Below, in pieces: positions 11,040-22,754 of a DNA stretch of 64,000 nucleotides (the first letter of the stretch is position 1; the number at the start of each line of letters is the position of its first letter). The notes under the pieces were generated by a model. The model was given only the letters and a program-made list of their open reading frames with translations, was not told where the DNA came from and searched no databases. The stretch is taken from positions 252,254-316,253 of the forward strand of contig NW_005434652.1 in the NCBI RefSeq assembly GCF_000315625.1. The letters run 5' to 3'. A program made the translations under genes and the position numbers. This DNA comes from Guillardia theta CCMP2712 (lineage: Eukaryota > Cryptophyceae > Pyrenomonadales > Geminigeraceae).

Positions 11040-13082
11040 GGCGATTGCTTCAGGTTTCCAGCTTCAAACACTCTAAGCTTCTCTCCCGGTCCCCTTTGTG
11101 TTGTTCAGAAAGTCGCAATTCTTTGTTCAGGACCTTGAGTTTAGCTTCGACCGGAGAGACCAGCAACAGGCAGGCAGAGCTCTTCGCTGCTTTCTGCTCG
11201 ATATTTGACGTCCTTTACCCTCAGTCGTGACGATCGCAACCTTGTCCCCTTCTCTTGCCCTTCCAGTCTCTCCCCCACGCGCGATTGCCGCAGAGGCGTC
11301 CTGTCTGTTTTTTATTATAATGGCGTGCGGAAAACCACCCCTCCAAACAAGTACCCCCACCCACTCTTCTGCTGGTCAAGTCAGTCTAAATAAGGGGTGA
11401 ATTTGGTAATCCTCGGTACCCCCTATCACCTACCAAGTCCACTTAGACTTTGTGAATATCAAGACCACCCCCACCTATCCACCGCTTGCACGGAAATGCG
11501 GGGGTGATGGTCCTTAAAATTACTACACACGTCCGTATCAAGCTCGTCATCAGTTCTGTAGTAAAAGTGTCAGCAGAACAAAAAGGTGTTCGTACACATG
11601 TATCACGATTCTGTAGTAAGTTTGATCTGACTCATATCTCCCACGCACAAGGCACATCTCCTGAGCCGTGAGGATGGAGCACGTCTCATCGAGCTTAGTG
11701 CTGTGAAAGATGATGCGTAAAAGCAGGGCATCGAATCCTGGACCTCTCAAAGATACTTTCACTATGGCTATGTGATCACTATGACCTTATCTCAATGCGT
11801 AGACGAGAAGTGCCGTGCTTCTTGCTGGCGGCAGCAGATTTGAGTTCGAGACATCATCTTAGAGCAAAGGTTTGTTTGCAAAAGCTCGAAGGGACCAGAC
11901 TAGATATTATCTGTCTCTTGGCAAGCCGAAGAACATGTGGGGCGTGGGCTGGGCTGGGCTATTGCTTTGATCTTACCATTGACTCGCTTCCGTCCATAAA
12001 AAACGTGCAAAAAGCTCTTCGTTTATTTTAGCATCTGAAACAAGGTTGCTGCACCCACCCACCCCCCTCCCTCCCCCCTCCCCCACAATCTGAGTATACA
12101 TCAGCGTGCTTCTTCCATTTTCAAAGTTTTCAGCGATTGTGATAGACTGCCTTCAAAGCATTTGTGAAAAGGATTCTAAATCTGTATATTGCCAAGTCTG
12201 ATCATCACAGTCTGTGTGTATTGCATGGCAGCATGGCATCAGGAGATAAGAAGTCACAGTAGCATCATTTGCCTGTGTCAAATTGGATGATCGTGGGATC
12301 CACACTTGCTAGTTTTGGGTGGCAGGTTGTAGAAAATTCCGCTGTTGTTGAAAATGGCATGACATCTATGTTCCCTGCTACCTGCAGAACACCGTGGTAT
12401 GCGATATGAGATAGGTCTGATTGTATCACACCCTTGTATCACAAAAAAAGATAAGTGTCAGATTGCATCACCGGGAAGTGCACTACAACACGATGACTCG
12501 AGCTCCGCTTGCAGGGCATAACATCGTGGAATATTGCAATTGCATAACCTGGCAACACTGTCAGAGCCCTAGGGAAGCTAGCACTGTGACAACTTCTCTA
12601 GCGAAGCTAGCACAACTAACTCACTCCCCTCAGCCTGGTGCCACGTTGCGGTTGATGCCAATGTATTTTAACAGCGGTCATACCAGCGAAGCTTTGAGCG
12701 CTCACCACCGAACGATCCGATCACACATCAAGCATGCCAATAGCACAGTGAGTCAGTGTTTGTTAGTGTTCCTTGAGAGTCTTGATATGCGATAACGTGA
12801 CGTCGAGAGCGGTCTTGATACGCTATCAACTTCCGGCAGTTCGTTGATTTACAACGTGACGTGCAAGTTCCGTGGAAGGTCTTGATACCTTGATACACTT
12901 CTTACACTACTAGTAAAGAGTTGAGTAAAGGTAAAAGTTGACTTGATATGACTTCATTTAGAACTGCATTTTAAACGGTTCCGGCCCGGAGGTTCGGCGC
13001 CGGGCCGGATTTGGTGGCACCATCACTCAGATCACGAACCGGAGAGGGGTTGCTGCCCTTCAATGCTGCTGGACATGTCGGC
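11040..13082. other. Intergenic stretch
   Basis: No supported gene. C-rich patches occur at about 11330-11480 and 12050-12090, and a very short CCGG-rich patch lies at about 12980-13012, just upstream of the TLC-domain gene. Several open frames of 60 to 125 codons here lack domains and splice structure. Confidence 0.5.
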
Positions 13083-14274
13083 ATGAAGTTGGCGCTCCTG
13101 TCCCTCGGTAAGCTGACGGACGAGCGCGTCCTGTCGCCCTGTTATGTTCCATGCTCCTTCCTGATCGTCTTGTCCTCTTCCTCCTCGCAAGATCATCGTC
13201 CTTCCTCCTCCAGCCAGCGATTCTCAAACTGCATCAATGCAGGAGTTTTCTTGGGGCTGTATTTCGTCTTACAGGCGCATAAAGAAAAGCTGAGATGGCC
13301 GGTAATCGGTGCAAGGAAAATCTGATTCACTCATTATGGTGCAGAGTATTTTACGATTGGTCGTGAAGAAGAGACCTGAAGCCGATGGAGAGGTTGCATG
13401 CAGGCTTCTTGCTATACTGCATGCAGTTCTGGTTTGCATCTTGTCAGCGCTCTCCAACCTTGTCATCGGGCCATGGGCATACTCTGCTGTTGGGGAAGTG
13501 AATACCGCATTTCAGAAGTTCGTGCTGTCGGTAAGCCGACGAGACTTGCAATCGATCCCAGTGACGTGGGATAGGTTTCACTTGGGTATTTCCTGTTTGA
13601 CTTCCTTTGGTGCCTCTTGTCTGGAGGAGAGACATGTACTGAAGCTACCATCTCTCCTCTCACGTTGATGTAGTGTGATTTGTCTGAGCCAGGGCTCATG
13701 ATCGGGCATCACGGCGCATCTATCTTCTGCTGCCTCCTCTCCCTCATGACAAACGTCTCAGGATCCGAGGTGGTTGGGTGCCTCTTCGGGGCGGAAGTGA
13801 GCAACCCGTTCCTACAAGCCCGATGGTTCATGCTGGAAGCCGGGTTGAGGGAGACCAGGGCTTGCCGGATCATCGAAGTGACCTTCGCGCTCGTCTTTCT
13901 CTCCTGCAGGTCCATCCCTTCCTCCCCCTTACGATGCGTTGAAAAGTGAGTCGTCTCGTAGGGTTTTCTGGGCTCCGACTTTGCTCTGGGTTGTTGTGGC
14001 GTCGCCCAAACCCCCGCAGACAATCAAGGTCGGTGCAGTCTTGCTCCAAATCATCAGGTGCAAACCGTTGGCTGCGGTCGCAGGGCCCGGCGGCGCTCAC
14101 TTTGCCTTCAGCTGGACATGGTCATTCTTCGTCGCCAAAAAACTCTTCGCCGCTTTCAAACGTGAGCTCTTGTCCTTTCGATTACAAGTTTTCCGTTCCG
14201 CCTGTTGGTTGACAGCCCTGGCAGATCTACGGCAAAACGACAATCAAGAATCGAAATTGCAGAAGACGGAATGA
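13083..14274 (+). CDS. TLC-domain (TRAM/LAG1/CLN8) membrane protein
   Basis: Exons 13083-13107, 13243-13301, 13345-13530, 13674-13909, 13962-14057, 14112-14161 and 14216-14274 join in phase to 236 residues, the usual size of TLCD-type proteins. The signatures are a Cys-Asp-Leu-x-Glu-Pro helix leading to the paired histidines of MIGHHGAS, then the helix segment EVSNPFLQARWFMLEAG (where relatives have E-x-S-x-P-F-L-x-x-R-W), then a CRVFWAP segment and a final Trp-containing helix. Several membrane helices are evident. Such proteins sit in ER or plasma membranes and act on lipid composition; ceramide synthases share the fold, but the ceramide-synthase Hox and Lag1p details are not visible. The last intron has a strong GTGAGC donor; reading through it reaches the same stop with a longer tail. 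Confidence 0.82.
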
Positions 14275-14337
14275 AAGATCAGCCTGTCGCTCTCAGGAAT
14301 GAAAGATCAGCCTGTCGCTCTCAGTTTCAGGCTTGCC

Positions 14338-15082
14338 GCAGCGAGTCACGCGACCCGGCACACGGTGCCGCGCCGGACTGGCAACTCAGTTCGGCGCCCG
14401 GCAGCCTCGGTCGCCGTCGGAACCGTACGGTCACTGCCAGTCCGACGGTGTGGCCGGGCTCAGCGCCGGTCCGGTTACCACCCGGTGACGGCGCCGAGTC
14501 ACCCGGTCACGCCGCCGCGCCACGCCCGGCCCCGGCGGCAGCCGCCACGCCGGGTCCGCCGCGGATCGCCGCCCTGGTGGCAGGCCCGGGCCGCGCCGCG
14601 GGCCCGGGCCCGGCCCGGCGGCCCAGTGGCCCGGCGTCCGCCGTTCTCCGAGACGCCGGGCCACTGGGCGGTACGGTCCCGGTCCGGGACCGTACCGCCG
14701 GCCGCCGCACGCTGCCGGCCGCGTACGGTAGGCCCCGGAAGCCTTCAAGCCCAGCCGCCGAGCCGGGCCTGGCACCTCGACTGTCCGATCGGACTGTCAC
14801 AACTTGGCCCGGCCGCGCCCGGAGTGACTGACAGTGAGTCGCCGAGAGTCGGAGTCCAGCTGTGAACCGTTCGGCCCGTGACCGCCGTTCAACGAACGGC
14901 CCGGGGCCCCGAGCGGAAGTGACGCCGACTGCCACCCCGGAGTCTTCCGAAGTTCGCTTTACTCAAAGTGAAGTTAAAAATCAGTACGAGGACAATCAGG
15001 AGAGTCGGAGTCAGTATGATGAAAGTGTCGGACGGTCAACGGGCCGGCGGGCCGGGCCGGGCGGCCCCCGCCGGACTTGAGT
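14338..15082. other. CCGG/GGCCC-rich island
   Basis: The longest island in the window, built of CCGG, GGCCC and CGGCG words with short palindromes such as GGTCCGGGACC. The long open frames across it on both strands are Pro/Arg/Gly/Ala-rich and reflect composition only. It separates the TLC gene from the CcdA gene. Confidence 0.65.
14958..15006 (+). repeat. Dispersed 49-base motif, copy A
   Basis: Matches 53875-53923 with a single mismatch (core words TTAAAAATCAG and TACGAGGACAATCAGG). A shorter inverted match covering the core lies at about 9737-9770. Two copies are inside CCGG-rich islands and one is beside the retroelement, which suggests the edge of a mobile or amplified sequence. Confidence 0.8.
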
Positions 15083-15134
15083 CGTCCTGACTCTTTAACT
15101 TAAAACTTTGAGTAGCATCTAAAGGGGAGAGCAA

Positions 15135-16295
15135 ATGTGTACAAGGGCGGTGGTGCAAGCGGCCGCGATGATGGCGGTGGTGATGGGGAGCGGGACGAGG
15201 GGAGGGCAGAGTTGTCAGCCATCACATCTGAGAGCGACTCCTTGCTTCCTTCAGAGCTCCCTCCCTCTGCATCTTGGAGGAAGAGGAAGCAAGACGTTCG
15301 AGCTCCCTTCCAGCAGGAGATATTCTTGGTCGCTTTCTCAAGGAGCAGGGTTGGGCAGGAGGGGCAGGATCCAAGGGCCGACGATGCAGCTCGATGTTTC
15401 TTCGACGCTCTTTTCCATCGAGCAGACCATGACGTCGGTGGTTTCAAACGAGCTCACACACATCTCCCCCACCTCCACCTTTGTCATGCTCCTCGCTGGA
15501 ATCCTGACGTCCCTCACCCCCTGCGCGCTCTCCACTCTCCCTTTCATCGTTGGGTACATCGGCGGAGTAGACGAGCGGCGATCTCCTATCGTGCCATCAG
15601 CCGCCTTCTCTCTCGGTTTCGCCACCTCCCTGTGCATGCTGGGGCTGGGCGCTGCCCTTTTTGGGAGCGTGTACGGAGCGACGTCGTCGGGTCCACTGCA
15701 AGAGACGTTCGCCATAGTCTCGTCGGCTCTCTTCGTCGTCATGGGACTTGCTCTCCTCGACATCTTGCCTCTCCCTTCCTTGATCTCGGCTCCGAAGATA
15801 GATGAGACATCGCGGGACAACCCAGCGCAGGCAGTGGTACGAGCATACATCTTCGGGATATCTGTTGCCTTCGTCTCCTCGCCCTGCGCAACTCCCGTGC
15901 TGGCCTCTCTCCTTACCTTCATAGCGAACAACAAGACCGACCCGTCAGTCGGAGCTGTCTTGCTCCTTGCCTACAGCATCGGATACACTTCACCAGTGTT
16001 TGCTGCTGGTGAAAACAACAGCATTGTTGCCCTTCCTTCAGTTCTGCTGAGCTGCCTTCAGGTCTCACGACGCAGTTCATGAAGTCGCTCGTTGGCATGA
16101 AGGTAAGATGGCAGGTAGGAGAGCAGCGGGCGTGATCTTGTGTCTTCAGGCGAATTTTCGTTGGTTCACTCCGCTCAGTGGAAGGTTGGCAGTTTTCTTG
16201 TTCAAATCTGGTGCATGTTCTGACATGTTTGGTGATGTAGCATGTTGATTGCGTATGGAACATATGAAGCTGTGAACAGAATCTTTCCCGCGTGA
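15135..16295 (+). CDS. ccdA: CcdA-like thiol-disulfide membrane transporter, probably plastid
   Basis: Exons 15135-16008, 16062-16102, 16150-16184 and 16241-16295 join in phase (introns of 53, 47 and 56 bases) to 334 residues. The core has about six membrane helices and the two redox cysteines in their conserved settings, SLTPCALSTLPF and VSSPCATPVLAS, followed by GYTSPVFAAG and the plant-type C-terminal pattern of a Trp-x-x-Pro-x-Ser-Gly segment before the last helix (ending RIFPA). The last exons are recognised mainly by this pattern. CcdA moves electrons across the thylakoid membrane for cytochrome c maturation. About 115 residues precede the first helix, consistent with a targeting leader, but the true start could lie elsewhere. 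It converges with the unknown minus-strand gene ending at 16821. Confidence 0.88.
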
Positions 16296-16820
16296 ACAGA
16301 ATCAGGTTTAAGGGATAGCCCAAACAGTTGGAACAAAACAACGCCAAGTTATCTTGTACAAATAATAACGAGATTGGAATGAGGGGAGGGATGGGCAAGG
16401 CGAGATAGATCAGTTGTCTTGAGTTTTGTCCGTGAAGTCTCTGGTGATATCCTGTGCCATCAACAGTCAAGAACGATCTTCGCTCCTTTCAACCACAACA
16501 CGACAAGAGGAGCCCAAATTGACATGTAGACAAGTTTCAGAGTAAAAATTTCACCTCAAGAGGAGTAGCTGCTGATCTCTTGGCAATGTCAGCCCAGGAC
16601 AGCTGCGGGTAGTCAGTCAACAAAGACAATGGAGTATCGAAGGATGAGAGGGCGTGGGATGCTTGCAAGGAAGTAAGGGCGGTGGCCAAGGAAGGAGTGA
16701 GAGGGGGGAGGGGAGGGGAGGGCGGAGGTGGGAGAAACGGAAGGCAAATCGGGACAGGGAGAAGCACAGCATAGAGGGTGAGGAAGGTAAAGAGAGGAGA
16801 TCAGAGAGGATCCTCCTGAC

Positions 16821-19065
16821 TTACGGGTGCTGGTTTCCTCTCGCTCTCTGGGTCGGGGGCTTCGTGTCTCCAACCTCCTCGCCCTCGGACGACCCTCCCA
16901 GCCCTCCGTGGTCTTCTAACATTCGTAAATCGAGACCCGCCATGCTCTGAGTGATGGTCTGTCGTCTCCTGGGATCCTCGTCGGCCTCCCCTCCTAACGT
17001 AGTCTCCTCTGCGAGCTTCTCCTCTCTCGTGCCATGCTTCCTGATGATCGCCAATTGCTCCAGCAGGAAAGGCGGAAGGGGGATTGGAGGACTCTTGATC
17101 TGCGAAGGAGCCTGAAACACAAAGTCAGATCAACTCATCTATCTGTGAGTTGAAGACGAAAACAATGACAAACACAAGAATTGGGTACACTAGGCGTTAT
17201 GATAATAATTAGACTATCTGAATGGAAAAGCAGAGCACGCATTGCACAATTCCACCTGGCCTGGGCATTGAAACGTCGACTGAGCTCGTTTCATTCAGAT
17301 TCGTCTGCGCGTCTTCTTGTACAACTTTCGGTGGCCTCGGAGGGCGTGGCAAAGGTTTTATGAAACCTTCTTTGATCAGTCCCTGCGCTTTCCGTCAGCT
17401 ACAGTCGCGCTGCCATTCTTTCGTCACAGTCCGCAGCATCGGGTTGACATGGTGCTGATTCTCCTCCAGCCACTCGATCAACTCGGGAGGAAACTCTTCT
17501 TTCTTCATCGGAACAAATTCTGCCAGCAAGAAAATGTCAAGAGTGTAATAAACTTGCTTCAAGTCAAACCTTCAATGTCGCCTTCCAACCAATCTTGCCA
17601 GTCGTTGACGATGTAGTTCAGTGCAGCGGGGAGCCCCCGAAGTTCCACCGTGTCATAATCTTCACCAGAAATGTTCTGTTTCAACCAACATCAGTTGCGG
17701 GAGCCTTCATGGCTGAGCAATCTGGAAGCAAGGTTTCTGCATAATGTTGCAACAACTTACCGATTCTCGCAGGACCACTTCTTCTGAGGAGAGCTCGGAT
17801 GTGAGCGAGTCTTCTTCAATGAAGCTCGCTGAAGGTGAAAACAACAAGTCATAACTCGGCAACAGAGCGGATTACTGCTACATGCTGGAGGAGGAAGGAC
17901 CCGGCTATAACGAGTCTCCTCATCCATGTCTTGTGTGTTGTTTGCCCATGTTTCATACTCATTGTCGTTCTGTGAGACGCAAGAAATCATTGAAGTCATG
18001 AAAGAGAACTTGATCTTGATGATAACACCAAGATTCGATAAGAAAGAAAGGCACAGGAGACTATCACAAAGGAAAACAGGTCAAACAAGCACAAATAAGC
18101 AGAAAGCAAATGCATCCAACTCTGATTCACACAATACAGTTACCTCTCCATCTTTCGTTGCATCCTGATTCACTGCAATCCCATATTCTTCTGCATCAAA
18201 GACTGGAATGGGCTTCCCAAACTTGATCTGATTCTCTTTCAACTGATCCCACTCTTGAAGTTCTTCGTCCTCTAGCGCCCCGAACTGAAGATTCCATGTC
18301 AGCTCATGCGCTCAACGATGTTAACATGTACTGATTCGTTTGCTCCCGATCCAGATTCGAAGAAAGGGCAAAGTTCTCTCTGAGTGTTGAAGTTCCTCCC
18401 CCTGTTCCGACGAGTGATCTGTGATACAAAGAGTCAGGCGGTCGTCACAAAAATGATCAAGAGTTTCATGTTATCAGCATCCCGCCGATGATTCGCATGG
18501 AGATCACTCTTTCATCGATGACTTACTTCTTGATCCGTCATGAAGATATTCTCGTCATGCTCTGGTACGTGCTCCTCGTGTGCGGCTGTAGAGAGGGAGT
18601 ATCGTCGGGGAAAACACAAGTTATCAGAAAGGTTAACTGCAAACTTTCAGCATTTTCACCTTGAGTTCTCATGGGAATCATGTACTGGATCGCAGGATCA
18701 TCTTCACATCTCATTTCTCTCTTCGATGTTTCTGTCTGCTGCCTCTCCGCGCCATCCCCCGCCTCTGGCTCATGCGCACCACCATAGAGGCGCAACGCTA
18801 GGCCGCGACCATACCTGCATCCCTGCCTCCGCGATGAGTCGCAGGTGGTATGAGGTATCCCGACATCGTTCAGTGCAGTCTGATCTACATCTGATCTCCT
18901 TCCTTGATGCGGGGTTGGCGCGGAACATTCTAGTTTGGGATGATGCAGCCAAGAATCTCGTGCGACCGGTTGGACCAGGGAATTTAGCAGAGCACAAGGG
19001 GGGCCAGAGGAGGAGGAGGAGGAGGCAGTGAAGAGAAGAATAGTCAGTAGGCGGCTCAGCCGCAT
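16821..19065 (-). CDS. Signal-peptide protein of unknown function, acidic, 10 exons
   Basis: Exons (transcription order) 18660-19065, 18527-18585, 18332-18418, 18144-18284, 17882-17969, 17761-17828, 17570-17675, 17428-17519, 17275-17382 and 16821-17111 give about 481 residues. The start MRLSRLLTILLFTA followed by a serine run is a good signal peptide, then comes a long basic stretch poor in acids, as in bipartite plastid leaders. The mature part is acidic with Trp-containing segments (DEELQEWDQL, NDWQDWLEGD) and a Pro-rich segment. No family is recognised. An apparent in-frame TGA at 17395-17397 is removed by a 45-base intron. The donor of exon 9 (GTTTCA) is weak. If the donor at 16824 is used instead, another exon (about 16537-16600, motif LSWADIAKR) may follow. 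Confidence 0.55.
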
Positions 19066-19258
19066 GGCCGAAAGGCTGGCCGATAGCTGCTGGAAAAGGG
19101 AGCGGAGATTCGGGGAAAAGGCGGCGCAGGGAGGGCAGGGGACGGGGAGGCTCTAGGGGTCCATTCTCGGGGAACAAAGGGGGTAGGGGGGTGTCGCTCT
19201 GAGGCGATTACGGCGATTTAGGAGTCCTGGTGGCATCGGGACGATCGGGGGGAGAAGG

Positions 19259-19355
19259 GAAGGAGAGGAGAGGAGAGGAGAGGAGAGGAGAGGAGAGGAG
19301 AGGAGAGGAGAGGAGAGGAGAGGAGAGGAGAGGAGAGGAGAGGAGAGGAGAGGAG
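19259..19355 (+). repeat. (GAGAG)n pentanucleotide microsatellite
   Basis: About 19 tandem AGGAG units form a purine-only tract between two minus-strand genes. It could form triplex or other non-B DNA; no coding role is seen. Confidence 0.95.
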
Positions 19356-19657
19356 ATGGGGGAGGGAGGGAGGAAGTGGAGGAGGAGGTAGATGACTGCC
19401 AGATGCTACACTACCGGGATCCCCGACGATCACAGGGGATGGAGATAGAGTTGCTCTATGAATCGCAATAATACGCTCTTGCTCCTGCTCGGCATTCTTA
19501 GTGTTTCGCCATGGTTGCAACTTTGGAGCCTTCCCAGGGACGGGCGTCGAGTGTCTTCGAGATCTTTCCGGTATGATGAGTTCGATGCTTCGAGCTGCTC
19601 ATGGTTGCTCTTGTCGCATCAGAGATAATAGCGACAACAGTACCTTGCAGCGTTTTG

Positions 19658-20209
19658 TCAGCCATCTCCAGAGGTTGTTTTGCTGTTCCCGTTCGTTCCA
19701 GCTGAAGCCTCCACAGCATCGAGGATGAGCTGAATAGGATCAGATCGCACGAGCTGAAAGACTGGAAGCGCAACGAAAACGTGTCTGTGGGGGTAGAGGA
19801 GACAGCAGACAGTCACCTGGTCAGGGTACACGACTCTTGCTTGCCCCAACTCAGAGCCGTCTCATCTCGCCCGCAGGTGATCTCACTGCAGCTTGGGGGC
19901 AACCCAGGCATCATGCAGGTCTAGAGCTGGAAGTTTCCTGATCTTGTTGGAAGTGAGAATGTACCAAAGGTTTCCTTGCCCCTCCTGTCGAACTCGACAT
20001 ACCATCTTGAGTTGCAAGGGTGCGCGCTTCCGTCTGGTCAAGACTTCAAGGTGTCTGCTGCCCGAGCCCACAAGGTTCGCTCATGCTCCCGCAGGTCTGT
20101 CCTTTCGTGGATGCAGTACATGAGAAGAGGAGAGCGTCGATGGTGTTGTGGAGGTGCAGGAAGGGACTTGTGACAGACGACGAATGGGAGCGGAATGGAG
20201 TGCCGTGCT
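19658..20209 (-). CDS. Unknown protein, 3' exons only, with very short introns
   Basis: Segments 20045-20209, 19965-20005, 19887-19920, 19817-19849 and 19658-19784 join in phase to about 133 residues ending in TGA. The sequence looks like real protein (LREHERTLWARAADTL, WYVEFDRRGKETFG, VFVALPVFQLVRSD). The four implied introns are 39, 44, 37 and 32 bases, shorter than elsewhere in the window. The phase agreement across all four is the main argument. The 5' end is not found; a small exon near 20350-20385 may belong. A competing single frame ending at 19498 covers part of the same DNA. No family is recognised. Confidence 0.35.
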
Positions 20210-20657
20210 CTGAAGCCAGCACGCATTCCAGCAGCGATCGTAAGAGCAGGTGAGGAAGATAAGAAGTTGATTAGATGAAACTTGACGATGGTAAGTGACG
20301 TGTAGAGTCTGATGTCAGGTTTACCATGAGGCTCAAGTTTCGTACCTTCAGCAACTCAGCGGAATACAGGTATGCAAGCTAGAGGGACGAGGGATGTGGT
20401 CATGATGGGGAGTGCCACAGGGCAGGTTTACTGTTCGTCAATGCAAGTGCTGGAAACACTTTCTACGTCTCCCGGTTCTGTTTGGCTCCATCTTCGCCCC
20501 TTTCACAGTATCACGGTTACCGCTGCTAGTAGGATATTCCCAGAGCAAGTAAAAAGCAGTCGTCGCTTACAAAAACGGCGAAGACGCGGTGGGGAGAGGG
20601 TGGTAACAGGGGCAGGAGGGGGTGGTAACGGCTGCAGGAAGACGAGAGCCGCTATCA

Positions 20658-22347
20658 CTAACACTGCAACATATGGAGGCTGACGTTGCCCGGCAGCCTC
20701 AGGACCCCGTCGTTGGGAAATTCAGCAGCTGAACTGTTCAATGACGGCAGGCTGTGCGGGTTGACGACGGTCATGTAAGGGATATTGAGATGCTGCGACT
20801 CAACATCGCCGTGGATCTTCTGCTCTTGATGCAGAAATTGGCGAGTGAAGCCGGGCGGACAGTCGTTGGTAGAAGTTTCGTCCGCAGGAAGTTCCATACC
20901 CTTCTCCAGAAAGCTCGCTGCTTGCTCCTCCTTCCCTTCCTCCGCCTGCGGCTTCCCATTGCCCTGGAAAGATCTGGCAGCAATGGCAGGAGCATGCACC
21001 TGCTTTGGTAGGGGGAGCTGGAAGGAAAGTCGATTTTCCTGGAAGCTGCTCTCTGCCACGGTTGCTCGCGGCCCCCTGGAACCGTGGTGGTGATGAGGCG
21101 CAGAGTGCTGGACGATGTTGCCGGAGGTGGCTCGATGGATAGGATTGCTATGACCGTTCACCTGTATCGTGTTTGAGTGCCGATAGCAAGACAAAAAGTC
21201 GAATCACATATGCAGGCTGCATCTGAATGACGGACACCGCTGATGCTCGTCTCAGCTCCTAGCACATATCATGTTAGGCAAGGAGTTGCGTGCAACAATG
21301 TCAAATTGCTCACCACGATCTCAAAGTCTTTGGCTGCCAGCTTGATCTGGAACTCCTCCCGCTCCTTCCTCAGCATGTCGATTGCAGTCTCTTTGTCGAT
21401 CTTCAGAAGAGAGGAGAGTCAAGTGGAAACCTTACGGTATCGCATCCGATACCTTGAGGATCTCAATCGCATCGCGGAGCCTTGCATTCTTCTTCTTTTC
21501 TTCCTCGAGTTCCATGTTCAGGAGGTAGGAATCTTTATGTAGCACTTCACGCCCAGCTGAAGATCTCAAGTCATCGATGCAACATCATAGTAGAATCGAA
21601 ACGATGGGCAGTGAAAGAGCAACAGGTGGAAGGTACATGGTTGATATACCTAGGTTGGCCCGCAGAAGGTTGAGCTCCTTCATCATCGCCTCCATCTTCT
21701 CCTCTGCCTCCGCTTTCTCCTTCTCTGCAACTTTCTGCAGTTGCTGTGCAGCCCTGCCACCCATCTCATCAGAGACGATTCGACCTGAGCGAAGGAGGAC
21801 GACACCTCAGCTGTAACTCCATCTTCTCAACAGTGCTCGCAGGGTAGCTTGGTGTCTGGTAGGGATCATGCTTCGAAGCATCAGCTGCCAAGAACTCGTA
21901 ATCTTCCACGTTTGGGTTGTTGAGAATGTCTTCGATCTGAGGCCACACGTCATGCTCTTCCTCGTGCTTCATCGCACCCTTCTGCCGCTGCTCTCCTCTC
22001 TCCATCCGAGGGATGTAAATGTTGGTGTCATGCCCATCATGTCGATGGTTCCCGTGCATTTCGCTGCCTTGCAAGGCAGGCGATGCCTTCCTCTCTGCCC
22101 TCTTGGGCGATGCTCGCCTCTTCCCCTCTGGCACAGCTCCTGCGGCCGCTCGCAGCCTCCCGCCTCCAGGCGCATGCTCGACCTCCGCTGCTGCTCCTGA
22201 AGCTACGTTGTTGTTCTGTGTTAGAGCACTGGGAGGTGAGGTCGAGGGGAGACCTGCGTATCCTCCCCCTTCGCCTCCGACCTCAGCGACGGCCTTCCTT
22301 CCATGCGCTCCTTGCGCTTTCACCTCTTTGATCATTGAAGAAGCCAC
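20658..22347 (-). CDS. Coiled-coil protein of unknown function, 5 exons
   Basis: Exons 21806-22347, 21650-21753, 21453-21556, 21314-21400 and 20658-21161 join in phase to 446 residues. The N-terminal 180 residues are low-complexity with an acidic end. Residues from about 181 to 279 are a continuous charged heptad-like helix (QKVAEKEKAEAEEKM, MELEEEKKNARLRDA, MLRKEREEFQIK), a clear coiled coil. The C-terminal 168 residues are His/Ser/Pro-rich and disordered. A structural or cytoskeletal role would fit the coiled coil, but nothing is specific. Confidence 0.6.
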
Positions 22348-22407
22348 CGACGGTTTCGCTTGAAAGGCGAGTCAAAGAAAAACGTCCGAGGCTGTCAACG
22401 ACTCACT

Positions 22408-22700
22408 GCCAATCTACCGGGCCGGCCGAAGTCCGGGCCCGCAGCCGCCGGGCTCCTACTTAGGCGGCTAGGAAAATCCGGGCCCGGCGCGGCGGGACCG
22501 GCGGCCGGGGCGGCCCGGGCCGGCGGGCGCCCGTCGCGGCCCGGTTGGTCGGAACCCGGCCCAGCGGACCTACCAAGTTGACTGGAAGGAACTTAATTGG
22601 AGGAGGCGGGAAAATACAGTATGGCGGCGCTCGACCGTCAATCACCGTCGCGGGGAACCATCGGAACGCGGCGCGGGCGAGCGTAGGACAGAGCAGGAGC
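22408..22700. other. CCGG/GGCCC-rich island in a divergent intergenic region
   Basis: GGGCCGGCCG, GGCCCGG and CCGGGCC words dominate 22408-22580, followed by ordinary GC-rich DNA. The island lies between the coiled-coil gene (minus) and the NSF-N/Sfi1-like gene (plus), so both promoters must lie in or around it. Confidence 0.6.
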
Positions 22701-22754
22701 ACAAGATAGCAGGAAACTTGAAAGAGGTCCTCTCCCTCCTTAGTAGAAGATGAG

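Noticed and set aside
11700-11750. ATCGAATCC word considered as a tRNA B box
   Set aside because: No matching A box, no acceptor stem and no anticodon arm could be folded around it on either strand.
14205-14935. Several open frames of about 110 to 210 codons across the CCGG island on both strands
   Set aside because: They overlap one another on both strands, are Pro/Arg/Gly/Ala-rich by composition, and contain no domain. Stop codons are rare simply because the DNA is GC-rich.
17395-17397. In-frame TGA in the leader-bearing acidic gene, considered as a selenocysteine codon
   Set aside because: A 45-base intron with a GTGACG donor and a GCGCAG acceptor removes it and keeps phase, so recoding is not needed.
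19257-19356. Regular short repeats considered as a CRISPR array
   Set aside because: Units are 5 bases with no spacers, in a eukaryotic intron-rich genome. This is a microsatellite.
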